Source of the DNA: a virus
Virus record (IMG/VR): IMGVR_UViG_3300047457_000738
Location: 1 to 32,067 of that record
Strand: one strand, 5' to 3'
DNA length: 32,067 nt
A model generated the notes under the pieces. The model searched no databases and was not told where the DNA came from. It saw only the letters and a program-made list of their open reading frames with translations. A program made the translations under genes and the position numbers. Positions 25,163 through 31,146 of this stretch are shown one piece after another (position 1 is the first letter of the stretch; each line of letters opens with the position of its first letter).

Positions 25163-25722
25163 AATTGATCAACCCGATTAATAAATTCCTGTACTACAGG
25201 TACTAGCGGTTTTTTATCAGCAATCGCTTTATCTTTAATGTATTGAGCATATGATTTTAATTCGTCTTTTGGCACGTCAGTTAAAGATCGACCTTCAAAC
25301 TTTCCAAATGGAATTAAATATTCCCCGAATGAATTAGAATTGTGACGTCCCATCGAGCTTTCTCCATCGTCGTCGTCTGAACTAATGCCAACAATCGATG
25401 CTAATTGATACCTACGAGCATAAGTAATTGCTGATCCGAGGGCTTGCATGTCTTTACGTTGTAACAACAAAGGCAACTCTGACATAATTGTTTCGCCCGA
25501 AACATGCATAAGCGTTGTAACAGATATAATCATATCTCCGTCAAAGCGTTGAGTTTGAGCTACAGATAAACCATTCTTTGTTAAAGGGCCTCGAGCAGCA
25601 TCCCAAATCGCAGCTAATGTTGAATAATCAGATTTGAAATGTGGATTAGTTGCGTCCTTTTGCGCGTGTTTAATTTCTGATTGAGCAGTTGCTAAAGCTT
25701 TAGCTAAGTTAATGTTAGACAT
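25159..25722 (-). CDS. erf: ERF-family single-strand annealing recombinase
   Basis: I start at ATG 25722 (MSNINLAKAL), preceded by AGGATG; the longer open frame runs into the upstream gene. The 187-residue protein has the ERF core: an N-terminal helix, KSDYSTLAAIWDAARGPL at about 30-47, beta strands with VTTLMHVSGETI, and the hallmark GSAITYARRYQL at 96-107, then an acidic DDDDGE. ERF proteins anneal single strands and can circularise phage DNA or make concatemers. Residues about 138-162 (PFGKFEGRSLTDVPKDEL) match a small domain often joined to phage recombination proteins. Two of its neighbours are zinc proteins. No exonuclease partner is visible. Confidence 0.9.
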   Translation of the reverse strand: MSNINLAKALATAQSEIKHAQKDATNPHFKSDYSTLAAIWDAARGPLTKNGLSVAQTQRFDGDMIISVTTLMHVSGETIMSELPLLLQRKDMQALGSAITYARRYQLASIVGISSDDDDGESSMGRHNSNSFGEYLIPFGKFEGRSLTDVPKDELKSYAQYIKDKAIADKKPLVPVVQEFINRVDQL

Positions 25723-25723
25723 G

Positions 25724-25933
25724 TTACATCCTATAAAAATTATTAAGAGCGTTAACTGCTGCATTCATTGCTGCGTCAGCTTGTGCTTGTGATTTAGATA
25801 CTTTTGGTAATGATTTGAGGATGCCTGTGCCGAGACAAAGATAACAATTAGATTCTATGATTTGATTTGATGATTCGTTGATAATTTGAAAAACAGTTCC
25901 GTATCCGGAACAATTGTAACAAGTGCAAGACAT
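25724..25933 (-). CDS. DnaJ-type zinc finger small protein
   Basis: The 69-residue product has two CxxCxGxG elements, CYNCSGYG and CYLCLGTG, the pattern of the DnaJ cysteine-rich domain, folded here as a single two-knuckle zinc centre. There is no J domain. The rest is Ala/Asn-rich helix (QAQADAAMNAAVNALN). It is preceded by CGGAG and is the first gene of the recombination group. Only one base separates its stop from the ERF start, so the two are probably translated together. Such small zinc proteins are frequent in phage early regions, but their function is mostly unknown. Confidence 0.7.
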   Translation of the reverse strand: MSCTCYNCSGYGTVFQIINESSNQIIESNCYLCLGTGILKSLPKVSKSQAQADAAMNAAVNALNNFYRM

Positions 25934-25965
25934 AAATTAACTCCGTTATGTTTAACTTCTGAAAT

Positions 25966-26002
25966 CATGATTATTATAAAATCGTGACGCGCACAAGGTT
26001 AA
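25966..26002 (-). promoter_or_regulatory. Promoter candidate for the recombination genes
   Basis: On the minus strand TTAACC (26002-25997) and a perfect TATAAT (25978-25973) are 18 bases apart, giving a start near 25966 and a leader of about 30 bases with CGGAG before the ATG at 25933. The -35 match is four of six. It would let ERF be expressed separately from the lysis genes upstream. Confidence 0.45.
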
Positions 26003-26026
26003 AAAACAAAATAATTAAAAAATTAT
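26003..26026 (-). terminator. Weak terminator of the lysis operon
   Basis: ATAATT (26011-26016) and AATTAT (26021-26026) form a 6-bp AT hairpin around AAAA at the endolysin stop; on the minus strand it is followed by TTTTGTTTTTT. The stem has no GC pairs, so it may only be partly efficient. Confidence 0.4.
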
Positions 26027-26421
26027 ATTTTCCATTCAAAATGATTCGCGTCCCCGAGATCTCGAAATCTACCGCCCCAACGAATCGGTTGCTTTAGTTG
26101 TTCAGATAGATCGATCACGCTTTTATAGAGTTTGAACGGAAATAGAGCGATTCCTTCTTCGGACAGCTGAAATAAATCAAACGCCAAAGATGCAGGTTTG
26201 TTGTCTAAAATGTAATTATGTTTTGAGTTAGGAAATCTCAAGCGGCTTAAACCATCGTCATACGCTTGATTTTGTTGTTTCACGTCGCGATAGCTGCAAT
26301 AAATATGCAGATGACTAAAGTTTGGTTTAATTAATCGCCACCATTCCACCATTCTCGGATGAGCAAATTTCAAAAACTCTTCGCAGCGTATGCAATCATT
26401 ACGTCTATTTTCGTGTCTCAT
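26023..26421 (-). CDS. Endolysin, peptidase M15 (L-alanyl-D-glutamate / VanY type)
   Basis: The 132-residue enzyme carries the M15 zinc ligands: SKHNY with His 68, SLAFDL with Asp 82, and ANHFEW with His 127, with the conserved Ser-Tyr-Arg (43-45, CSYRDVKQQ) upstream. It would cut the peptide stem of peptidoglycan. The loop between His 68 and Asp 82 is longer (ILDNKPASLAF) than the usual SxHxxGxAxD by several residues, which is seen in T5-like members. There is no signal peptide, so release needs the holin in the same operon. It is the last gene of the lysis cassette and overlaps the lipoprotein gene by four bases. Confidence 0.9.
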   Translation of the reverse strand: MRHENRRNDCIRCEEFLKFAHPRMVEWWRLIKPNFSHLHIYCSYRDVKQQNQAYDDGLSRLRFPNSKHNYILDNKPASLAFDLFQLSEEGIALFPFKLYKSVIDLSEQLKQPIRWGGRFRDLGDANHFEWKI

Positions 26422-26705
26422 TGATCGCTCTCAATAGTTTTTTTTAGTTGTTCTAAATTTTTACTCATTACCGGATCATCGATATTGTTAATTCCGTAAC
26501 ACCACGCGCTATACGCTCGCATATCGTCTGCATTTGCTGACCAGTAATTTTCGAGGTCTTTCGGATATTTATAAATTCTCGCGCCAGTTGGATCGACACA
26601 ATGACCGCCTCCAAAACGATCTAGAATGCAAATAGTCATCGGAGGTGGCCTGTCAGATCGACATGAAATTAAAAATGCAATACAGAGCAAAATTGGAAGC
26701 TTCAT
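26418..26705 (-). CDS. Lysis-cassette lipoprotein (spanin-like)
   Basis: I start at ATG 26705 (MKLPILLCIAFLISC), which has GAGGAT before it and gives a classic lipoprotein signal with ISC at 13-15; the longer frame lies in the upstream gene. After the Cys comes RSDRPPP, a proline-rich segment as in Rz1 outer-membrane spanins. A conserved-looking ICILDRFGGGHC and two further Cys follow, more than in Rz1. The gene overlaps the upstream membrane-protein stop (ATGA) and the endolysin start. Together with the upstream gene it may form a two-part spanin, but this assignment is from context. Confidence 0.7.
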   Translation of the reverse strand: MKLPILLCIAFLISCRSDRPPPMTICILDRFGGGHCVDPTGARIYKYPKDLENYWSANADDMRAYSAWCYGINNIDDPVMSKNLEQLKKTIESDQ

Positions 26706-26932
26706 GAAGAGATCCTCGATCGACTGAGTGCAAGTTGCCACGCTTCGGCGGCTTTATATCGATCTTCATCGGTTTGCGCGCGCATTGTAGCGATCATGGC
26801 TTCGTTAAGTAATTCAAGCGTGTCCTTTTTTTGTTTGGATATCCACCATTGTGAGATTTGGCCGCAAATTGCCATTATAAGCGATCCGATTTTTGGCAAC
26901 GCAATCAATGCCTCAAGTATTGTAATAATCAT
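26702..26932 (-). CDS. Small membrane protein in lysis cassette
   Basis: This 76-residue protein has one N-terminal hydrophobic segment (LEALIALPKIGSLIMAICG) followed by WW and a charged amphipathic helix (KQKKDTLELLNEAMIATMRA). The layout (membrane anchor plus helical tail) is that of an inner-membrane spanin or a holin partner. It starts one base into the preceding holin-like stop and ends inside the lipoprotein start. There is no enzyme motif. Confidence 0.65.
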   Translation of the reverse strand: MIITILEALIALPKIGSLIMAICGQISQWWISKQKKDTLELLNEAMIATMRAQTDEDRYKAAEAWQLALSRSRISS

Positions 26933-27147
26933 TAATCACTTAACGATATGCGATCTTTAGTGATCGCTCGTAATAAAATGTTAATTACGCTCCAAACAAT
27001 CCCAATTTGACTAGCATGTGAGTCGATAAATCCTTTTAAAGACTCGGCCCCTGGAGTGAACAGCGAAATAAATGCAAGTAAGCCCAAAACTCCATTCACA
27101 ACCATCGTTCGGCTCTGTAGCGGCGATTTGATATTTTCGTTAATCAT
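26932..27147 (-). CDS. Holin-like membrane protein
   Basis: The 71-residue product has two hydrophobic segments (about 16-32, VVNGVLGLLAFISLFTP, and 46-62, QIGIVWSVINILLRAI) with a charged end (TKDRISLSD). Size, topology and the SVINILLRAITKD end fit small phage holins, and the gene opens a cassette ending in the endolysin. GAGGGG lies five bases before the ATG. It would form membrane holes that let the endolysin out at the set time. Confidence 0.8.
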   Translation of the reverse strand: MINENIKSPLQSRTMVVNGVLGLLAFISLFTPGAESLKGFIDSHASQIGIVWSVINILLRAITKDRISLSD

Positions 27148-27242
27148 TTTATCCCCTCAATTGATGTTTATCCGTCAAACTTCTCCAAAACTATTTGACT
27201 TAATTAGTTTAATCACGCAAATTGTTAAAAGGAGTTAAAAAT
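27148..27242. promoter_or_regulatory. Divergent control region between lysis and early-plus operons
   Basis: The only divergent junction of the genome lies here. It holds an inverted repeat GTCAAA (27174-27179) / TTTGAC (27194-27199) and an AT-rich core with TTGACT (27195-27200). I find no clean -10 at the usual distance on either strand, so promoter strengths are uncertain. Shine-Dalgarno sites for both outward genes are clear (GAGGGG minus, GGAG plus). Confidence 0.5.
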
Positions 27243-27317
27243 ATGAAAAAAAGAAGTCAAAAAGTTAAGAAATCAGCAAAAAGTGCGTCAAAAGCTAAAA
27301 CAGTTAAGAAAAAATAA
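27243..27317 (+). CDS. 24-residue Lys-rich peptide (overlaps HTH gene)
   Basis: ATG 27243 stands eight bases after GGAG (AAAAGGAGTT), the best ribosome-binding site of the region. The frame gives about 24 residues beginning MKKRSQKVKKSAK, with roughly half Lys or Arg, like the tail of a histone-like protein. It overlaps the start of the next gene by 35 bases in another frame. Codons are low-complexity A-rich, so it could be a leader peptide for translational coupling. The count of A bases after the ATG is critical (see findings). Confidence 0.45.
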   Translation: MKKRSQKVKKSAKSASKAKTVKKK

Positions 27318-27669
27318 CTTTTTAGAAATTCAAGCCCGCTGGTATGACAAACTGAAAGAGTCGGGTTTCATTGACATTGAAAATACTGTACACGAGTTAC
27401 GGCCTTTGAAATCGTGGCATTCGTTACGATGGCAACGGAAAGACATTCAGTTTATTACAGCGCAGCAAAAATACTACACAGATGCAGTTCATTTTTTATC
27501 CTCGTATACTTTTGCAGACGAAGAGCAAAAAATGATTTGGTTATTGCATAGTGAGGGCATGAGCGTGCGAGAAATTGAAGCTGAACTCTCTATCTCGCGC
27601 TCTCATGCTCATAAAATTATCTGTGAACTCAGAGAGATCATGCGTGACAATGACGAATCAGAATATTGA
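27283..27669 (+). CDS. HTH-domain protein (GTG start uncertain)
   Basis: The 128-residue product is basic, with many aromatic residues in the first half (ARWYDKLKES, LKSWHSLRWQRKD) and a helix-turn-helix at about 79-121: EEQKMIWLLHSEGMSVREIEAELSISRSHAHKII in outline. The HTH resembles sigma region 4 or a small terminase-type HTH. The only in-frame start is GTG 27283, with no good ribosome-binding site. The strong site lies 40 bases upstream at the ATG of the overlapping peptide. It may regulate early transcription or act in packaging. Confidence 0.65.
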   Translation: MRQKLKQLRKNNFLEIQARWYDKLKESGFIDIENTVHELRPLKSWHSLRWQRKDIQFITAQQKYYTDAVHFLSSYTFADEEQKMIWLLHSEGMSVREIEAELSISRSHAHKIICELREIMRDNDESEY

Positions 27670-28051
27670 TGACATTTTTATAGTGAGAAACGTCCGCATA
27701 GAAGATTTAAATTATATTTACGATACTTGGTTAAACGGGCTCTATTTTGGTAATGAAACATTTCGCTTGATGCGTGAGCATATTTTTAAACAAAATTATC
27801 AAAAAGTATTAGAGGCATTGATCCCGAACACGGTTATAAAAGTTTGCGCACTCAAAGATGATATAGATACCATCATCGGTTATGCAGTTTATAGAGACAC
27901 AGCTCTAGATTGGGTATTTGTTAAGCCCATGTGGCGCAGGATCGGAATTGCTAAAAAACTTGTGCCTGAAAAAATTAAAACTTATTCTCACATTACAAAA
28001 ATGGTTAAGAGTTACAGACCAAAAACCTGGGAGTTTAATCCGTTTATATGA
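27650..28051 (+). CDS. GNAT-family acetyltransferase-like protein
   Basis: I start at ATG 27650 (MTNQNIDDIFIVRNVRIED) inside the end of the HTH gene. The 133-residue protein has the GNAT order: N-terminal strand and helices, GYAVYRDTALDWVFVKP (strands 4-5), and WRRIGIAKKL, the acetyl-CoA loop of the Q/R-x-x-G-x-G/A type with Ile-Ala at the last positions. The fold is short at the C-terminus. It may modify a host or phage protein. Similar small GNAT genes occur next to terminase genes in other phages. The substrate is unknown. Confidence 0.7.
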   Translation: MTNQNIDDIFIVRNVRIEDLNYIYDTWLNGLYFGNETFRLMREHIFKQNYQKVLEALIPNTVIKVCALKDDIDTIIGYAVYRDTALDWVFVKPMWRRIGIAKKLVPEKIKTYSHITKMVKSYRPKTWEFNPFI

Positions 28052-28263
28052 ACAAAGAAGAAATCCAAGCAAAATACAATTTGGCATGCGCACAATTAGG
28101 AGATTTACGATTTAAGCGTCATGCATTTGATAAATTGATCGCATCAAAATTATTAGAAATTGAATCTCTCGAGGAGCAGTATGGACTTATCCTTAGATCA
28201 GAAAAGGAAGCCGGGCAGACCGCCCAAGATCCAAGCAATATTATCACAGGAGCAGGTGAATAA
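28048..28263 (+). CDS. Small coiled-coil protein
   Basis: The 71-residue protein begins MNKEEIQAKYNLACAQLGD and is a continuous helix with heptad spacing (LEIESLEEQYGLIL). It starts in the ATGA overlap with the GNAT stop. The last 28 residues overlap the next gene in another frame. It is of unknown function, perhaps a spacer or dimerisation protein near the packaging genes. Confidence 0.6.
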   Translation: MNKEEIQAKYNLACAQLGDLRFKRHAFDKLIASKLLEIESLEEQYGLILRSEKEAGQTAQDPSNIITGAGE

Positions 28264-28465
28264 CATGGAACAAGTAAGACTCGCTTTTGTTCATCAAGCT
28301 TTAACCATACCCGGATTAATGGGATCAGAAGTGACTTTGTCCCGAGAAAAAGTGCCGGCTTTAGATAAAATGGAACAAGATGATTTTAAACTTTATCTCC
28401 ATTTTAAAAATGGAACTGTAGCAACAACTCCTCTTACAAATGTCATTGTTTCAATTCTGATTTAA
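28181..28465 (+). CDS. Small protein with N-terminal AT-hook-like stretch
   Basis: Two starts are possible. ATG 28181, with GAGGAG four bases before it, gives 94 residues including KRKPGRPPK, an AT-hook-like minor groove motif. ATG 28265, with AGGTG six bases before it, gives 66 residues starting MEQVRLAF. I prefer the longer form because of the motif. The rest is a small beta-rich domain (DDFKLYLHFKNGTVATTPL). The stop overlaps the TerS ATG as TAATG. Its function is unknown. Confidence 0.55.
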   Translation: MDLSLDQKRKPGRPPKIQAILSQEQVNNMEQVRLAFVHQALTIPGLMGSEVTLSREKVPALDKMEQDDFKLYLHFKNGTVATTPLTNVIVSILI

Positions 28466-28866
28466 TGGGCAATCCGAATCCAACTCATAAGTGGAAAAAA
28501 GGTCAATCTGGTAACCCAAATGGCGCTAAATCATTTTTGCCTCAAGAATTACGTATTGAAATTGCCAAAGATAAAGGCGAAGCCAAGAAGCTTATCCTTG
28601 CTTATTTTAAAATAACCGAAGAACAATTCTTGGAGCGTCAAGCAGGTCCAGAAATTTCAACATTTGAGCGCATGCTTGGGGCTATTATTTCTAAAGTAAT
28701 AGAAAGTGGCGATGTTAATGCGCTCAAAGGTCTCTGGGAAATTGTTTTTGGAAAACTAAAAGACGAACCTTCAGAATTTGAAAAACTCAGTACAGAAGAG
28801 CAGCTCATGATTCTTAAATATCGTAAGTTAAAATCAAATGAAGAAACAGTTATCGAGCCTGGCTGA
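28465..28866 (+). CDS. Terminase small subunit-like protein (DUF5681-type N-terminus)
   Basis: The 133-residue protein starts NPTHKWKKGQSGNPNGAKS, the basic KGQSGNPxG element of the DUF5681 family found just before TerL in many phages. The middle is helical (FERMLGAIISKVIESGDVNAL) and could form the oligomeric ring; the end is acidic. It overlaps TerL by 29 bases, which is typical. Its role would be to recognise the packaging site and load TerL. The packaging-site role is inferred from position. Confidence 0.7.
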   Translation: MGNPNPTHKWKKGQSGNPNGAKSFLPQELRIEIAKDKGEAKKLILAYFKITEEQFLERQAGPEISTFERMLGAIISKVIESGDVNALKGLWEIVFGKLKDEPSEFEKLSTEEQLMILKYRKLKSNEETVIEPG

Positions 28867-30244
28867 GAAAATTATTGCAGAGCAGCTATCTGCATCAAAA
28901 CAGTATGCTATTAATAAATATTTAGATCCAAATTTTAAGGAACAAAATGAATTTATTAAAGATAAAAATAGATTTGTAGCTGCGCAATGCTCACGTCGAG
29001 CAGGTAAGTCTAATGGATTAGCATTGAGATTTTTGGCTCAAATGGAAAAACATCCTGGGGCTTTCTTTCCATATATTGCACTTACAAGAGAATCTGCACG
29101 GAATATCATGTGGCCAGTCATGCAAGAACAGGATGAAAAATATGAAATTGGATGTGAATTTACTGAGTTCAATCTTTCTATTACTCATCCTAATGGTGCT
29201 CGTTTACAGCTTTTTGGTGCTGACACTAAAAATTTTATTAGAAGGCTTAAAGGTATTAAAACTCCTGGTGCAGCTATCGATGAAGCTCAGGATTTTGGTA
29301 GTCATATTGTTACTTTGGTTGATGATGTGCTTACTCCAACCCTCACTGATTACGATGATTCATGGCTTGCTATCACAGGCACGCCAGGCCCTATTCCTAG
29401 GGGATTTTTTTACGAAATCACACACGAAGGTAAGCACGGATTCTCGGTACACAAATGGACGCTTTTGAATAATCCATATCTTCCAAATGCAAATCAATTT
29501 ATTGAAGATCTTAAAAAAAAGAAAAGTTGGGACGAAACAAATCCAACATTGCAACGTGAGTGGAGAAATAATTGGGTCCTTGATTTAGATACTCTTTGGA
29601 TTAAATGGAACGAGGATCTTAACGATTATAAAACGCTACCACCTGAGAAATACATTTACATTTTAGGGGTCGACATTGGACTTAAAGATGCGGATGCATT
29701 AGCGGTGCTTGCGTGGTCTGAGAAATCACCAATTATTTACCTCGTTGAAGAAGAACTCAATCGTGGTCAAGATATTACTCAGTTATCAAATCGTATCAAT
29801 TCGATGATGAATAAATACGATATTTCGAAAATTGTCATGGATGAGGGTGCTTTAGGCAAAAAGATCGCTGAAGAATTAAGGCGCAGAAAACAAATCCCTG
29901 TCACTGCTGCTGATAAAGCTCGAAAGCAGGAAAACGCTGCATTTTTGAATGATTATTTAAGACAGGGAAAATTTAAAGCTCAGAAAACAAGTCAGTTTGT
30001 TGAAGACTCAATGCGAGTACAGATTGATTGGGAACGATCTACTCCTGATCGGATAGCAATCAGAGATAACTATCATAGTGATATTATCGACGCTGTACTC
30101 TATGCATTTAAAGAGTCTCCAGCTTATACTTGGTCGCCCGAAGTTAAAGTTGCTAAATATGGTGAACCTGACTGGTTATCAGAAGAGAAGCGAAGAATTG
30201 AAGAAGAAGCTAATAGTTATTGGGAAAAATTGGAAGATGTCTAA
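28838..30244 (+). CDS. terL: Terminase large subunit (packaging ATPase-nuclease)
   Basis: The 468-residue TerL has a full ATPase: Walker A-like CSRRAGKS at 51-58, Walker B AAIDEAQ at 145-151, coupling motif AITGTPG at 178-184. The RNase H-like nuclease has Asp 279 (GVDIG), Asp 335 (VMDEG) and Asp 415/418 (HSDIIDAV), the usual metal-binding triad. It would translocate DNA into the procapsid through the portal and cut it. The length is normal for short-tailed phages. The stop codon (30242-30244) lies inside the first stem of the RNA region that follows. No other enzyme in the window could do packaging. Confidence 0.95.
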   Translation: MKKQLSSLAEKIIAEQLSASKQYAINKYLDPNFKEQNEFIKDKNRFVAAQCSRRAGKSNGLALRFLAQMEKHPGAFFPYIALTRESARNIMWPVMQEQDEKYEIGCEFTEFNLSITHPNGARLQLFGADTKNFIRRLKGIKTPGAAIDEAQDFGSHIVTLVDDVLTPTLTDYDDSWLAITGTPGPIPRGFFYEITHEGKHGFSVHKWTLLNNPYLPNANQFIEDLKKKKSWDETNPTLQREWRNNWVLDLDTLWIKWNEDLNDYKTLPPEKYIYILGVDIGLKDADALAVLAWSEKSPIIYLVEEELNRGQDITQLSNRINSMMNKYDISKIVMDEGALGKKIAEELRRRKQIPVTAADKARKQENAAFLNDYLRQGKFKAQKTSQFVEDSMRVQIDWERSTPDRIAIRDNYHSDIIDAVLYAFKESPAYTWSPEVKVAKYGEPDWLSEEKRRIEEEANSYWEKLEDV

Positions 30245-30775
30245 CCTTGACTGCTCTTCCTCAGTTTCGCGTCAGATGTCCATCAATCAAGGTTAGATTG
30301 CATCCTTGTACCCGATTTTAATTAAAATTAAATACAGAAATCTCCACTTCCAAGGCATCATCGAGGGAAGCCGAAGGCCTGGGACAGGAGGTCCCAGCCT
30401 CGGTGATGAACAACCACGGATCGGGCGTTAGCGTAGAAAGATAAATCATTAAAATTATGGTTTTTCCCCGTACCCTGCTTTGATTTGCTTCGCAGAAGCA
30501 AGGTACACGAATCCCATTACGACGAAGTTTTTTAGTCAACAACCGAAGCTTGGTTTGGCTCTTACGTCCATTCCTGCGGAGAATTCGCTTCCTGTACACC
30601 TTTGTCATTTACATTATCACTTATGATAATATTGGTGTCTCTGGGTTTGCCCTTGCGGCTAAATCTCCGGTTGTTTTGTTGCGCTATGTGTTGTAAGATA
30701 TTATTTATCTACAACAAGTAGAGCAACACACGACACCGCGCCTTGTTTGTGAAACTATTACGCGGTTCCGTGAAA

Positions 30776-30854
30776 CCCTATTAAAACAGTATTGATTTTT
30801 ACGAATTATTATAAGATAATTTAAATCGTAAAAAACAATACGGTTTTAATAGGG
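30776..30854 (+). other. Very long near-perfect hairpin within the RNA region
   Basis: CCCTATTAAAAC (30776-30787) pairs with 30843-30854 (12 pairs), then 30789-30794 with 30836-30841 (6), then 30796-30804 with 30826-30834 (9), then 30805-30809 with 30816-30820 (5), with only A-G and A-A mismatches between the first three blocks. The loop is TATAAG. It is the last domain before the terminator. Confidence 0.8.
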
Positions 30855-30868
30855 ACAATTAAAACTAT

Positions 30869-30913
30869 ACCCCAGGTCAGAGATGCGATCCATCAAAACC
30901 TGGGGTTTTTTTT
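30869..30913 (+). terminator. Strong rho-independent terminator
   Basis: ACCCCAGGT (30869-30877) and ACCTGGGGT (30898-30906) form nine perfect pairs, and eight T residues end at 30913. The 20-base loop contains a second small stem, GATG/CATC (30882-30885/30891-30894). It ends the terL / RNA transcript. Confidence 0.92.
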
Positions 30914-30922
30914 GCCATTTGT

Positions 30923-30946
30923 AAATTGTTAAAAATTGTTAACAAT
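30923..30946. repeat. Tandem 10-bp repeat and overlapping palindrome
   Basis: AAATTGTTAA occurs twice in a row (30923-30932, 30933-30942), and the second unit runs into the palindrome ATTGTTAACAAT (30935-30946). The 10-bp spacing is one turn of the helix, as for an operator or small iteron set. It overlaps the promoter candidate that follows. Confidence 0.65.
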
Positions 30947-30963
30947 GTAAAAAAAATTATAAA
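30936..30963 (+). promoter_or_regulatory. Promoter candidate for the head-gene operon
   Basis: TTGTTA (30936-30941) and TATAAA (30958-30963) are 16 bases apart, directly after the terminator. It would start transcription near 30970 with a leader of about 175 bases before the gene at 31147. The palindrome covers the -35 box, so repression is possible. Confidence 0.5.
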
Positions 30964-31003
30964 TTCAAAAATTTTCGTTAGTGTCAGTTAAGATTTCTTA
31001 AAT

Positions 31004-31070
31004 GCCTCACAAATTTCCATCTCCCGCAAGCGAGTGCTCTTGACGTCAGCCACGACGCAATTTGAGAGGC
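31004..31070 (+). promoter_or_regulatory. Folded leader element before the 31147 gene
   Basis: GCCTC-A-CAAATT (31004-31015) pairs with AATTTG-A-GAGGC (31059-31070): 11 pairs with one A-A mismatch. Its 43-base inside holds a short CG/CG hairpin and the palindrome TGACGTCA (31041-31048). A hairpin TTAAGA/TCTTAA (30988-31001) stands just before it. The gene-free stretch from 30914 to 31146 has no other content I can name. It could be an RNA leader, or a packaging or origin site at the DNA level. Confidence 0.45.
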
Positions 31071-31146
31071 AAGCGACACATTTTGCTTAATTAAAATCAT
31101 TGAAATGTTAATAAAAGACAACAAAACATTGATAGGAGACTCCAAA

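Larger units (their letters stand above)
30241..30913 (+). ncRNA. Candidate large structured non-coding RNA after terL
   Basis: No plausible gene lies here, yet the sequence is more GC-rich than its surroundings and packed with strong helices. They are: 30241-30250/30287-30296 (10 pairs); 30356-30366/30398-30408 (11 pairs, one G-U), enclosing GCC-GAA-GGC and TGGGAC/GTCCCA hairpins; 30470-30480/30496-30506; ATTATCA/TGATAAT (30613-30630); GGTGTC (30634-30639)/GACACC (30732-30737) closing a multi-hairpin domain that includes 30690-30700/30706-30715; and the very long 30776-30854 hairpin. A rho-independent terminator on the plus strand ends it. The length (about 600-670 nt), phage location and a tRNA-like gene within 1 kb recall the ornate large RNAs GOLLD and ROOL, but I cannot confirm a match. 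It may be cut from the terL message or start near 30306. Confidence 0.55.

Noticed and set aside
27575-27649. Longer N-terminus of the GNAT gene
   Set aside because: It lies wholly inside the HTH gene's DNA-binding region; the ATG at 27650 fits the usual GNAT start and gene overlap.
30318-30608. Minus-strand open frame of 96 residues inside the RNA region
   Set aside because: It has no Shine-Dalgarno site, an odd Arg/Lys-rich then Pro/Ser composition, and it covers perfect RNA helices whose strand is set by the downstream terminator. A random open frame in GC-richer structured DNA is more likely, though not fully excluded.
30776-30854. Protelomere of a linear hairpin-ended prophage
   Set aside because: The stem has mismatches and an uneven loop, no telomere resolvase is present, and the contig closes elsewhere.
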